Below, piece by piece: positions 23,453-31,668 of a stretch of DNA of 33,318 nt (positions are counted from its first letter, which is position 1; each line of letters begins with the position of its first letter). The notes under the pieces are model-generated. The model did not search any database and was not told the origin of the DNA. It saw nothing but the letters and a program-made list of their open reading frames with translations. Origin of the DNA: Azospirillum sp. CAG:239 (GTDB taxonomy: Bacteria; Pseudomonadota; Alphaproteobacteria; RF32; CAG-239); the NCBI GenBank assembly GCA_000436375.1, contig FR885430.1, positions 1 to 33,318 on the forward strand, read 5' to 3'. A program made the translations under genes and the position numbers.

Positions 23453-25591
23453 TCAGTTATTGCATATCCGTCCCTGCCATAAAGCGTTTGCCAACAGTTT
23501 CGCCCGATCCGGATGCGTCTTTCTGAAGGTGCGATATCGGCGGTAAACAGTTTCTTCCGCCGCCAGCGCCCGCTCGTTGTTCCGTCTTGCCGCGACAATG
23601 CTCTTTAATGTCAGCTGGCTTTTACCAAGCGCTTCAATATCGGCAAACAGTCCGCGGTCAAAATCACCGTCGTCCAACACCCGGCGATGCGTCTTCAACA
23701 CTCTGGCAATATGCCGGCGAGTCAGCCCTTTGATATATTTCTGAACTTCTCCCGGTTGTCTTTCATAATCGCCGATACCGGTCAGCGTGCTTCGCGGCGC
23801 GGAAACATCCGGCGCCGTATCGTCATAAACAGGCAAAACATAATTTAATACCGCTGCGGCATTAATATCGACAGCCAACCGTCCGACAACATCGTCCGTC
23901 AGGCTGCGGAAAACTTCCTGTCCCCACCGCAGCTCGCTGACCAACTGCCGATAGTCTTCCTGATGATAAATCGAAAAATCTTCCGCCGTGTCGGATTCCA
24001 AACGTTTTTTATTCTCAATGGCGCTGATTTCCATTTTGCGCAAACCTTTGTCAAAGAGCTTCAGCGCATTACGCTTTTCCAAACTCTGCGGCAAAGCGGC
24101 CAACTCGTCGACGGACTCATATCTGATACCGCGGGAAGACAGCAAAACGGCCTGATTCTCACCCAGATTACGGTCAAAGGCATTAAACAGCATATGCAGA
24201 GAACTGAACGTAAAATCATCCCAGAACCCTTCCGGCTTAAATCCCCTCACAACTTTCCGGTCAACCGGCGTATCGTTCAATTCTATGTCATAATAGCTCT
24301 TTACCACTGCCGCAATGTCAAGAACTTCCGCGGCAAAATCCAAAACGGCTTTTTTCTTTTCCAAATCTCCGGACATATCGGCATATTCTGCCGGACGCCG
24401 GCTTTCGGCAAACTCATCGTCCTCGTCTTCGTCGTCGAAACTTCTGTCCTCCAGCTCATTCAGCAAAACGCCCGTTTCATACAAATCATTGTCCGCGGCC
24501 CTTATAATCTGAGCAATCATCTTTTCGACGTCTTCGGCCAGCGCCCCGCTGATGTTTTCGGCATTTTCATAATTGTCCCAGTACTCTTCCGGCGACCCCG
24601 GCTTAAAAAGCGGCTTATCCGCTGCAAAACTGCCGACATTGTCAACCTCGGCAAAAATTTTTTTCAAATCATAATGCTCCGGAATCTCAAAATCAGCGTT
24701 TCTGATACCCAAATGCTGATTCAGGCGGCTGTTTCTCTCCAGTCTGAAATAGGTTTCGTCGCTCATTACGTTGTCAAAATCGGCAGCCGCTGCCCGGGCT
24801 GCATCCTGATTACGATAGTAAAGATAAAAATCGGCACGGTTTTTGGCAACAATCTGCGTAAACTGATCCGTAAATTCGGCTACCGTTTTTCGAACCGGTT
24901 CGCTCCGCACATCCCAGCTGCATTCTTTTTGCAAACGTCTCGCCACCTCGGCGGCAACTTTCTTTTCGCTGACAAATCCCGGCGTTTTGGAAAAATTTTC
25001 CGCGGCATCGGCCAATACCGAACGCACGCCTTCCACATCGGAAGCATTGATAACGCCCCCGCGGCGGATAACCATATACATCATTCGTTCGGCCAGACGC
25101 GTCTCCAAAAATTCGTCCATCATTCCGGAAAAAATTTCATCCTGCATCTCTCCCGCAAACGCCTCCGACAAAACCATGCCCCGATTCAGCCAATAACGGT
25201 CAAACTCGCTGCCGCTCTTCGCAACCCAGTCGGAAACGGCATTAACGTCTTTGGCGAAATCCCCATTGCCCGGATTAAACAAAACCCGAGCCCGGACAAA
25301 ATCTTCGTTGCGCTCCCCTTGTTCGGCTATTTCGCGGTACAGATAATAAAACGCCTCCGCAGCGGGAAAAGCCCCTTGCGGACTGTCATCGGGAACGGAT
25401 ACTCGAAAACCGCAGTTTCGGTTAAGCTCGGCCGCCGCCAGTTTCAACGCCGGATAAAGCTCGGCAACCTCCCGTGCCGAACGCCAATACCACATGTCCC
25501 GGCCTTTTTCAATCTGCAGTCCGTCCATCATAACGCCCGCCGTATTGACAAAAGTCTTAATAAAATTAATCCGCACCGAATTGTCAGCCAT
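23453..25591 (-). CDS. Large orphan protein, 712 aa, function unknown
   Basis: I recognise no domain in this 712-residue product. It lacks a signal peptide and membrane helices, so it looks cytoplasmic or is exported by a route that leaves no N-terminal mark. The sequence is mostly helical, acidic and rich in Ala, Asp, Glu, Arg and Phe. An Asp/Glu run at about 378-390 (FDDEDEDDEF) looks like a linker between two large helical regions. A basic C-terminal part includes IKGLTRRHIARVLKTHRR and ETVYRRYRTFRKTHPDR. An opposite-strand frame of 554 codons covers much of it. The minus-strand reading is preferred because a near-perfect promoter and an AAGGG ribosome-binding site precede its ATG. It follows the hook gene on the same strand. 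Confidence 0.7.
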   Translation of the reverse strand: MADNSVRINFIKTFVNTAGVMMDGLQIEKGRDMWYWRSAREVAELYPALKLAAAELNRNCGFRVSVPDDSPQGAFPAAEAFYYLYREIAEQGERNEDFVRARVLFNPGNGDFAKDVNAVSDWVAKSGSEFDRYWLNRGMVLSEAFAGEMQDEIFSGMMDEFLETRLAERMMYMVIRRGGVINASDVEGVRSVLADAAENFSKTPGFVSEKKVAAEVARRLQKECSWDVRSEPVRKTVAEFTDQFTQIVAKNRADFYLYYRNQDAARAAAADFDNVMSDETYFRLERNSRLNQHLGIRNADFEIPEHYDLKKIFAEVDNVGSFAADKPLFKPGSPEEYWDNYENAENISGALAEDVEKMIAQIIRAADNDLYETGVLLNELEDRSFDDEDEDDEFAESRRPAEYADMSGDLEKKKAVLDFAAEVLDIAAVVKSYYDIELNDTPVDRKVVRGFKPEGFWDDFTFSSLHMLFNAFDRNLGENQAVLLSSRGIRYESVDELAALPQSLEKRNALKLFDKGLRKMEISAIENKKRLESDTAEDFSIYHQEDYRQLVSELRWGQEVFRSLTDDVVGRLAVDINAAAVLNYVLPVYDDTAPDVSAPRSTLTGIGDYERQPGEVQKYIKGLTRRHIARVLKTHRRVLDDGDFDRGLFADIEALGKSQLTLKSIVAARRNNERALAAEETVYRRYRTFRKTHPDRAKLLANALWQGRICNN

Positions 25592-25644
25592 AAAAAACGC
25601 CCTTTCGCATATTATGCCAAAATATAAACAAAAGAGCGTTTTTT
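25592..25644 (-). terminator. Terminator hairpin of the hook gene, overlapping the next gene's leader
   Basis: On the minus strand AAAAAACGCTCTTT (25644-25631) pairs with AAAGGGCGTTTTTT (25605-25592) over 14 positions, with one G-T pair and a 25-base loop. The final T-run touches the ATG of the 712-residue gene. The right arm also carries that gene's AAAGGG ribosome-binding site. Confidence 0.65.
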
Positions 25645-25649
25645 GTCAA
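25621..25649 (-). promoter_or_regulatory. Near-consensus promoter of the 712-aa gene, inside the hook-gene terminator
   Basis: On the minus strand a perfect TTGACA, overlapping the outer edge of the hairpin's left arm, is followed after 17 bases by TATATT in the loop. Transcription would begin at about 25615, inside the loop, leaving the left arm out of the new transcript. Confidence 0.6.
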
Positions 25650-25664
25650 ATATTATTAACCGTC

Positions 25665-26888
25665 CTACGTTTTAAGGTTAACAACCGTCTGCGTCATCTC
25701 GTTAGCCGTGGTAAAAGCCGTACCGTTAAGGTTATACGCTCGCTGCACCACAATCAGATTGGAAAATTCCTTAGACGGATCAACGTTCGACCCCTCCAGC
25801 GATTCGGAGCGAAAGGCCGTATTGTCGTTGGTCGTCGAATCAACGACAAAAAAGCTTTCGCCGACATCGTTGGATACTTCAAAAAGCGTTCCGCTTATCG
25901 GAATAAGATTTTCCGGCGCCGAAAACCCGACCAACGCCAGTTTTCCGCTGGCAAGCGTTTCGCCGTTGGTATATTTGGATTGAATGACACCGCCGCTGTC
26001 AATGTACGAATACTGATAGTCGCCGCCGACACGCCCGTCTTGGGAAACATTGACGATTTCGGAACTTCCGGCATATTGCGTCATATGCGAAATATCCATC
26101 GCCACCGTACTTGCGGTTCCGTCCGGCCAGGTAACGCTGACGTCAAAGGTTTTCGGCGACAGGATCCCGCCTTTCTCGTCAAAGACCACTTCCAGCGGTT
26201 CAGCTGTCGTTACCGTTCCGCCTTCCATGTTAAAAGTCACGTTCCAGACATTATTCTGCCCCTCGGCTTTCTGAAACAGCATATTAACGGTTTTTTCCTG
26301 ATTGTTTTCGCCGTAAAAGGTCAGGCCGTAACTGCTGTTGTCAACATCCGCAGGCACGTTGGCGCTGATTTCCATCTGAGAGGTGGGCACCGCCGGAATT
26401 TTGTCCGGATATTGAATCGTCAGGTTCGACAAATCAGAAGCAAAGGTGCCGTCCTCATTGGCTGCAAAACCCTGAACATAATAACCGCTGGAATTAACCA
26501 GATAGGTCGTGCCGTTTTCGCTGCGGGTGGTAAAATCGCCGGCTCGGGAATAATATGTCTGGTTAAGGGAATTTTTTACCACAAAAAAAGCATTGTCGCC
26601 GGCCTCAATCGCCACGTCAAACGGATTTCCCGTCGCCGAAATCGTTCCTGCCCTGGTAATGCTGGTGCGATCATAATACCCTACGCCGTCAATATCCACG
26701 CGCGACGACGACAAACCGCTTGAGTTGCTCTTAACCAGCGGCTGAGACCCCAGCAGCGAATAAAACATCGTTTCGGCCGACTTGTAACCGGTCGTTGAAA
26801 TGTTCGCCAGGTTCGTGCTTACCGTTTCCAACGCGTGCGACTGGGCGTTAAGACCGGAAACCGAGGGAGAAAATATACTTAAAGCCAT
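25665..26888 (-). CDS. flgE: Flagellar hook protein FlgE
   Basis: FlgE polymerises into the hook joining the flagellar rod and filament. The 407-residue product has the axial-protein N-terminus (GLNAQSHALETVSTNLANIS followed by TTGYKS) and an early GNPFDVAIEAGDNAFFV segment with YYSRAGDFTTRSENGTTYLV, as in FlgE/F/G. The central domain is variable, and the C-terminal coiled segment reads FSNLIVVQRAYNLNGTAFTT. Length and the large central domain point to FlgE rather than FlgF or FlgG. An AGGTGAAAAG stretch precedes the ATG. No other flagellar gene is in the window: upstream is a transporter and downstream an orphan. The gene ends at the hairpin 25592-25644. Confidence 0.88.
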   Translation of the reverse strand: MALSIFSPSVSGLNAQSHALETVSTNLANISTTGYKSAETMFYSLLGSQPLVKSNSSGLSSSRVDIDGVGYYDRTSITRAGTISATGNPFDVAIEAGDNAFFVVKNSLNQTYYSRAGDFTTRSENGTTYLVNSSGYYVQGFAANEDGTFASDLSNLTIQYPDKIPAVPTSQMEISANVPADVDNSSYGLTFYGENNQEKTVNMLFQKAEGQNNVWNVTFNMEGGTVTTAEPLEVVFDEKGGILSPKTFDVSVTWPDGTASTVAMDISHMTQYAGSSEIVNVSQDGRVGGDYQYSYIDSGGVIQSKYTNGETLASGKLALVGFSAPENLIPISGTLFEVSNDVGESFFVVDSTTNDNTAFRSESLEGSNVDPSKEFSNLIVVQRAYNLNGTAFTTANEMTQTVVNLKT

Positions 26889-26943
26889 CTCTTTTCACCT
26901 AAAAATTTACCTTATGGTTCTTCATGCAAATTCCGTGCCGATT

Positions 26944-27378
26944 TTATCCGAGCGCCACCATAATTATTCCGACCGTAATCAGGGCAATCCCGGAAGCGGA
27001 AAGCATCGACAGGCTCTCTCCCAGAAACACGACGGCGGCAACCGAGGCAATAACCACGCTGAGTTTGTCCACCGGCGCCACTTGCGAAACCCGACCGTAC
27101 TTCAGCGCCGCAAAATAAAACAGCCACGACATTGCGCCGGCCGTACCGCTCAAAATGATGAAAGTCAGCGCTCTGCGGTCCGCCAAAATTTCGCCGACAT
27201 GCCCGAAATTGCGCTGAACCGCCATCACCGCTATCAAAAACAAAGCCATGATAACGGCGCGGATAACCGTTGCCGTATCGGCGTCAAGCCCCTGCAGGCC
27301 GATTTTGCCGAAAATGCTGACCAACGCCGCCATAACGGCCGACAAAACCGCATAAACAAGCCACAAATGCTCTGTCAT
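26944..27378 (-). CDS. Half-size EamA/DMT-family transporter, 144 aa
   Basis: The product is a small membrane protein of the drug/metabolite transporter superfamily containing one EamA unit rather than the usual two. About five hydrophobic segments fill the chain (LWLVYAVLSAVMAALVSIFG, VIRAVIMALFLIAVMAV, LTFIILSGTAGAMSWLFYFA, LSVVIASVAAVVFLGE, ASGIALITVGIIMVALG), with the typical ALKYGRVSQVAPVDKLSVV motif. Such proteins are expected to pair as dimers; the substrate is unknown. AAGGAGAAGACG before the ATG is an excellent ribosome-binding site. It is divergent from accB across a 267-base AT-rich gap and lies 55 bases before flgE, with which it may be co-transcribed. Confidence 0.85.
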   Translation of the reverse strand: MTEHLWLVYAVLSAVMAALVSIFGKIGLQGLDADTATVIRAVIMALFLIAVMAVQRNFGHVGEILADRRALTFIILSGTAGAMSWLFYFAALKYGRVSQVAPVDKLSVVIASVAAVVFLGESLSMLSASGIALITVGIIMVALG

Positions 27379-27478
27379 CGTCTTCTCCTTAAAAAGTTTT
27401 CCTTATTCTATCATGCAATAATCATACCATTCTCTTATTTAGCCATAAGTTGTTAAAAAAATAAAAAGACAACCAAAT

Positions 27479-27558
27479 TTTTGAGCATATTGCATATTAA
27501 ACAAAAAAGGGCAAAAATCAGCTTATTTTGTGCAAAAAAACGACATTTTTGCTCAAAA
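27479..27558. repeat. AT-rich inverted repeats in the accB/EamA divergent gap
   Basis: TTTTGAGCA (27479-27487) is the exact reverse complement of TGCTCAAAA (27550-27558). Inside it GCAAAAA (27532-27538) mirrors TTTTTGC (27546-27552), and another GCAAAAA lies at 27511. The gap 27379-27645 is otherwise A/T tracts without a gene, and may hold operators for the two divergent units. Confidence 0.35.
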
Positions 27559-27596
27559 TCCGAATATTTTTGTTGTTTTTATCTGAAATAGGAGGT

Positions 27597-27638
27597 ATGA
27601 GTCAGAAGTATTTTTTGATTAACAAACAAAGTGAGTAA
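27597..27638 (+). CDS. Possible 13-codon leader ORF before accB
   Basis: A strong AGGAGG sits directly before an ATG, opening a 13-residue frame (MSQKYFLINKQSE) that stops seven bases before the accB ATG. The AGGAGG-to-ATG spacing is only one base, which is short, so translation is uncertain. accB itself has no obvious ribosome-binding site, so translation may restart from this short frame. No homology can be judged at this length. Confidence 0.3.
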   Translation: MSQKYFLINKQSE

Positions 27639-27645
27639 ACAAATT

Positions 27646-28140
27646 ATGTCAAACCCCCTGGACACCAAAGTTATCAGCAAACTGGCTGAAATTCTTGATA
27701 AAAGCAACCTCACCGAACTTGAATATGAAGACGAAGGCTGCCGCATCTGCCTAACCAGAGATTTTTCCGGCCGCATTGCCGGCCCGGCCGCCGCGCCGAT
27801 GCCTGCGCCGATGGCTCCCCTTCCGCCGGTTCCGGCGCCTGTTCCCGCCGTATCCGCTCCGGCCGCTGCCCCGGCTGTTTCTTCCGAAGAAGATTATGCC
27901 AAGCTTCCCGGCTGCGTCAAATCGCCGATGGTAGGCGTTGTTTACCTCTCTGCCGATCCCAACTCTCCCGATTATGTCAAGGTCGGTTCTAGCGTTGCCG
28001 AAGGCGACACTGTTTGTCTGATTGAAGCAATGAAAACATTCAACCCCGTTAAGGCTCACAAGGGCGGCAAGGTAACCAAGATTCTGGTCGCCGGCGGCGA
28101 TCCCGTAGAATATGGCGAACCCTTAATCATCATTGAATAA
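27646..28140 (+). CDS. accB: Biotin carboxyl carrier protein of acetyl-CoA carboxylase, AccB
   Basis: AccB carries biotin between the carboxylase and carboxyltransferase halves of acetyl-CoA carboxylase, the first committed step of fatty acid synthesis. The 164-residue product has an N-terminal helical domain (VISKLAEILDKSNLTELEYE), a Pro/Ala hinge (about 50-85) and a C-terminal biotinyl domain. Lys130 in the EAMKTFN motif is the biotin site, and the protein ends GDPVEYGEPLIIIE. The ATG at 27646 is used; a GTG five codons upstream is in frame. Neither has a good ribosome-binding site, but a short ORF with a strong one ends just upstream. accC follows 19 bases downstream. Confidence 0.95.
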   Translation: MSNPLDTKVISKLAEILDKSNLTELEYEDEGCRICLTRDFSGRIAGPAAAPMPAPMAPLPPVPAPVPAVSAPAAAPAVSSEEDYAKLPGCVKSPMVGVVYLSADPNSPDYVKVGSSVAEGDTVCLIEAMKTFNPVKAHKGGKVTKILVAGGDPVEYGEPLIIIE

Positions 28141-28159
28141 TAACTTCTAGGATTATCAC

Positions 28160-29515
28160 ATGTTTGAAAAAGTATTGATTGCCAACCGCGGCGAAGTAGC
28201 TCTTCGCATCCATCGCGCCTGCCGCGAAATGGGCATCAGAACCGTTGCCGTTCATTCGGAAGCCGACGCCGACGCCATGCACGTCCGGCTTGCGGACGAA
28301 GCCGTCTGCATCGGCCCGGCCCGCTCGAGCGATTCTTATTTAAACAAACCGGCAATTATTTCCGCCGCGCTGATTACCGGCGCCGACGCCATCCATCCCG
28401 GTTTCGGCTTCCTGTCCGAAAACGCCGACTTTGCCGAAATGGTCGAACGCCACGGCATTACCTTCATCGGCCCCACTGCCGAACAAATGCGCCTGATGGG
28501 CGACAAAATTACCGCCCGCAAGGTCGCGCAGGAAGCCGGCATTCCGGTAACCCCCGGCTCCCCGGCGCTGGAAAGCGTCGAAATGGCCATTGAATGGGCC
28601 AACAAAATCGGCTATCCGGTCATCGTCAAAGCCACGGCCGGCGGCGGAGGCAAGGGCATGAAAATCGCCTTCAACGACGAGGAAATGAAGGAAGCCTACA
28701 CCATGGCTCGCGCCGAAGCCAAAGCAGCTTTTACCAGCGACGTGGTTTATATGGAAAAATATCTCCAGAAACCCCGCCATATCGAAATGCAGATTTTGGC
28801 CGACAAATACGGACACGTCGTTCATCTCGGCGAGCGCGACTGCTCAATCCAGCGCAGCAACCAGAAAGTCATCGAAGAATGTCCGTCTCCCGCGCTCAAC
28901 AACCAGCAGCGTCGCGAAATCGGCGAAATCGTCCGCAAGGCGATTGAAAAAATCGGCTATACCAACGCCGGTACGCTGGAGTTCTTATATGAAGACGGAC
29001 GTTTCTATTTCATGGAAATGAATACCCGTCTGCAGGTCGAACATCCGATTACCGAAGCGGTAACCGGCATCGACATCGTCCGCGAACAAATCCGCATTGC
29101 CAGCGGCGCCTCTTTGGGTTATACACAGGATGACATAACCTTCTCGGGACACGCCATTGAATGCCGCATCAACGCCGAAGATCCGGAAACTTTCGTTCCC
29201 TGCCCCGGCAAGATTAACGAATGGCATGCACCGGGCGGTCTCGGCATTCGTGTCGATTCGGAAATTTATTCCGGCTATTCGATTCCGCCGTTTTATGACA
29301 GCATGATTGCCAAACTGATTGTTCACGGCAAAACCCGCAACGCCGCGCTGATGCGTCTGCGCCGGGCATTGGAAGAGTTTGTGATTGAGGGGGTAAAGAC
29401 CACCATTCCGCTCCACCAGGAAATTATTTCCCAGGCCGAGTTTATTGACGGTCAATACAACATTCACTGGCTCGAAAAATTCATGGAAAAAATGAAACAG
29501 GCCTCCGGCAAATAA
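28160..29515 (+). CDS. accC: Biotin carboxylase AccC
   Basis: AccC uses ATP and bicarbonate to carboxylate the biotin on AccB. The 451-residue enzyme has the biotin-carboxylase N-domain ([20 protein letters not shown]) and an ATP-grasp domain with [50 protein letters not shown] and [18 protein letters not shown]. The C-domain includes [13 protein letters not shown]. The length equals that of E. coli AccC. TAGGA lies before the ATG. It shares an operon with accB and ends at the terminator 29521-29551. Confidence 0.97.
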   Translation: MFEKVLIANRGEVALRIHRACREMGIRTVAVHSEADADAMHVRLADEAVCIGPARSSDSYLNKPAIISAALITGADAIHPGFGFLSENADFAEMVERHGITFIGPTAEQMRLMGDKITARKVAQEAGIPVTPGSPALESVEMAIEWANKIGYPVIVKATAGGGGKGMKIAFNDEEMKEAYTMARAEAKAAFTSDVVYMEKYLQKPRHIEMQILADKYGHVVHLGERDCSIQRSNQKVIEECPSPALNNQQRREIGEIVRKAIEKIGYTNAGTLEFLYEDGRFYFMEMNTRLQVEHPITEAVTGIDIVREQIRIASGASLGYTQDDITFSGHAIECRINAEDPETFVPCPGKINEWHAPGGLGIRVDSEIYSGYSIPPFYDSMIAKLIVHGKTRNAALMRLRRALEEFVIEGVKTTIPLHQEIISQAEFIDGQYNIHWLEKFMEKMKQASGK

Positions 29516-29520
29516 CTATT

Positions 29521-29551
29521 AACAGCCCCGAAATTTTGGGGCTGTTTTTTT
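29521..29551 (+). terminator. Rho-independent terminator of accBC
   Basis: AACAGCCCC pairs with GGGGCTGTT around an eight-base loop, with a T7 tract, starting five bases after the accC stop. Confidence 0.88.
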
Positions 29552-29597
29552 GCGCATTTGCCTTTATGATGAAGATTGAAACAACAAGCGAGGCATA

Positions 29598-30317
29598 ATG
29601 AATCAGAAGCTATCCCTAATCGGCTCAATACGCGGCGGCCTGGTTTTCATGGGTCGGCACGTTCTGCTGTCGGCACTTTTTTTCCTTCTCGCCTATGGTG
29701 CGGTTTACTATGCTCAAAAGCTGAGCATCTCGACCGACCTGCCGGTTATGTTTGCCTACCTCGTCTACACATATTTCTTCTATTACTTCTTTGTCTGTTT
29801 TTATTTCAGACGGCAGCCGCTTTTCAGCCGGCGCCGTTTCGGCAACGCATTGGTTCGAATGCTGGCGATTCTGCTGCTGGCCTTTGCAGCGCTGCTCGCG
29901 CTTAAAATCGGTTTCAAAATTCTGTTTTTCCTTGCCGGCACCCTCAAAGCCTTTCCCGAATTTTACGAACGGCTTCGTTTGGCCTATTTGGGACTGCTCG
30001 TATCGCCGTATTTTGCATGGTTTCTGCCGATCTTTATGTTCATCATTCTGAGTTTCACGTTTTTTATTCCGGCTTTTGCCTGGATATCCGCTGTCATCGG
30101 TGGCGATTCTTCCATTACCATGACGTTCGTCCGCACCAAAGGAAACTATGTCCGCCTGATTGTCATATTCTTGCTCATCTACGGCATACTCCCACTGACT
30201 ATTCTCGTTTTCAGGGGATACTCTGCCGGAGTTGTCGCCGCAGTATCCGCATTGATGAGCCTGATACAGATTGTCATTTACCTGAAAGTTTATGAACATT
30301 TCTATCCGCAGAAATGA
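29598..30317 (+). CDS. Hypothetical polytopic membrane protein, 239 aa
   Basis: Function unknown. The product is very hydrophobic, with about six membrane segments: VLLSALFFLLAYGAVYYA, VMFAYLVYTYFFYYFFVCFY, MLAILLLAFAALLALKIGF, PIFMFIILSFTFFIPAFAWI, LIVIFLLIYGILPLTILVF and VAAVSALMSLIQIVIYL. Short basic loops lie between them (RRQPLFSRRRFG). No family motif is recognised. GAGG lies seven bases before the ATG. It is downstream of accBC but separated by a terminator, so it is probably expressed on its own or by read-through. It converges with the aminotransferase gene at a shared terminator. Confidence 0.7.
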   Translation: MNQKLSLIGSIRGGLVFMGRHVLLSALFFLLAYGAVYYAQKLSISTDLPVMFAYLVYTYFFYYFFVCFYFRRQPLFSRRRFGNALVRMLAILLLAFAALLALKIGFKILFFLAGTLKAFPEFYERLRLAYLGLLVSPYFAWFLPIFMFIILSFTFFIPAFAWISAVIGGDSSITMTFVRTKGNYVRLIVIFLLIYGILPLTILVFRGYSAGVVAAVSALMSLIQIVIYLKVYEHFYPQK

Positions 30318-30394
30318 GCTCATGGCACCGTTGTTTCCAAAAATGTCTAAGTCCCTTATGGAAACGCACGCGACGTTTTTATATGCCGGCTGAC

Positions 30395-30426
30395 AAAAAA
30401 ACTCCGCTTTCCAGCGGAGTTTTTTT
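30395..30426. terminator. Bidirectional rho-independent terminator
   Basis: AAAAAAACTCCGCT pairs perfectly with AGCGGAGTTTTTTT around a TTCC loop, between the convergent genes ending at 30317 and 30441. Confidence 0.92.
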
Positions 30427-30440
30427 AACTTTGCCAAATT

Positions 30441-31601
30441 TTACGCTGCTTTGGAAGCTTTCTTGGCCGCAAAAGCGTTCATCGTTTCGATGATGTAATC
30501 CTGCGATTCCTTATCCAGATAAGGATGCATCGGAATGCTCAGAACCGTCTTCGCAAGCTTTTCGCAAACCGGCAACGAACGGGTATTCCACTTTGCATAG
30601 GCGGTCTGCGTATTGACCGGACGCGGATAATAAGCGCCGCAGGGAATACCGTTTTCTTTCAGATATGCCAGACATTCGTCGCGGTCTTCACAGGTAACCG
30701 TATACAGCGCATAAGCCGATTTGCAGTTGTCCAGAACCTTCTGTTTGCCGTAATATGAGCTCAAACCGTCGTCATAACGTTTGGCAATTGTATAGCGGTC
30801 TTTGAGTTCCTGTTCAAACACCTTCAATTTCTGCAAAATTACGGCAGCCTGGAAAGAGTTCATGCGGCCGGTCATACCCAAACGGACGTTGTCATAGTGG
30901 TCTTCCGGACTCATGCCGTGAACGCGGCAGGATTTGACCAGATCGTTTTCGGCAACATTATTGGTAAATACAGCGCCGCCGTCGCCATAACCGGCCAGAG
31001 GTTTGGTCGGATAAAAGCTGGTCGCGGTCATGTCGGCAATGTTGCCGGCGCGCTTGCCGTGATATTCCGAACCATAGCTCTGTGCGGAATCCGCCAGAAC
31101 CTTCATACCGTTGGAATGGGCGATTTTCATAATTTCGTCATAGTTGGCCGGGTTGCCGAAAATATCAACCGCAATAACGGCCTTCAAATTCAGTTTGCCC
31201 TCTTTCTTAACATTGGCGATTGCTTTTTCCAAATCTTTCGGATCCATATTGAACGTATTGGGGTCGGAGTCGACGAAAATCGGCGTAGCGCCGACAATGG
31301 CAACACATTCGGCCGAAGCGACAAACGTAAAGGAAGAAACGAACACGGCATCGCCGGCCTTAACGTCCCAGGCCATCAGAGCCAGCGTCAGCGCATCGGT
31401 GCCCGAACCGCAGGTCGAGCAGTATTTCGTACCGGAATAGGCTGCCAGCTTCTCGTCCAGTTCGCGGCATTCCGGACCCTGGGCATAACCGCCGTGATTT
31501 AAAATGGTTTCAAATGCTTTCAGAAAATTTTCCTGACCGATTACTTTCTGCGAAGCCTGAACGTCAAACAGATTAATCGGTTTAGAAGGTTTATTGGTCA
31601 T
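30441..31601 (-). CDS. DegT/DnrJ/EryC1/StrS-family sugar aminotransferase
   Basis: These PLP enzymes put an amino group on nucleotide-linked keto-sugars for surface polysaccharides. The 386-residue protein has the fold type I landmarks: GGYAQGPECRELDEKLAAY, CGSGTDALTLAL, Asp171 in KVLADSAQSYGSEYHGK, and the PLP-binding Lys200 in TSFYPTKPLAGYGDGG. The pattern around the Lys resembles WbpE-type UDP-3-keto-GlcNAcA aminotransferases, so a 3-amino sugar product is a reasonable guess, not proven. The frame extends 40 codons upstream, but the ATG at 31601 has AAGGAA and a promoter at 31640-31668 within that extension. No partner dehydrogenase or glycosyltransferase gene lies nearby. Confidence 0.88.
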   Translation of the reverse strand: MTNKPSKPINLFDVQASQKVIGQENFLKAFETILNHGGYAQGPECRELDEKLAAYSGTKYCSTCGSGTDALTLALMAWDVKAGDAVFVSSFTFVASAECVAIVGATPIFVDSDPNTFNMDPKDLEKAIANVKKEGKLNLKAVIAVDIFGNPANYDEIMKIAHSNGMKVLADSAQSYGSEYHGKRAGNIADMTATSFYPTKPLAGYGDGGAVFTNNVAENDLVKSCRVHGMSPEDHYDNVRLGMTGRMNSFQAAVILQKLKVFEQELKDRYTIAKRYDDGLSSYYGKQKVLDNCKSAYALYTVTCEDRDECLAYLKENGIPCGAYYPRPVNTQTAYAKWNTRSLPVCEKLAKTVLSIPMHPYLDKESQDYIIETMNAFAAKKASKAA

Positions 31602-31639
31602 TGTAAAGTTCCTTTTGTTGTAAGTTTTAACTGAGGCTG

Positions 31640-31668
31640 ATACTACGGCAAAAAAAGTCCGAATGCAA
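31640..31668 (-). promoter_or_regulatory. Promoter of the DegT-family gene
   Basis: On the minus strand TTGCAT is followed after 17 bases by TAGTAT, about 40 bases before the ATG at 31601. Confidence 0.45.

Noticed and set aside
23963..25627. Plus-strand open frame of 554 codons opposite the 712-aa orphan
   Set aside because: It has shadow-like composition (Ile, Asn, Arg, His, Phe rich) and no promoter or ribosome-binding site, whereas the minus-strand gene has both. Since neither has known homologs that I can name, this is the least certain of the strand choices.
25494..26723. Plus-strand open frame of 409 codons
   Set aside because: It overlaps flgE in antisense and has no recognisable features; flgE is clear.
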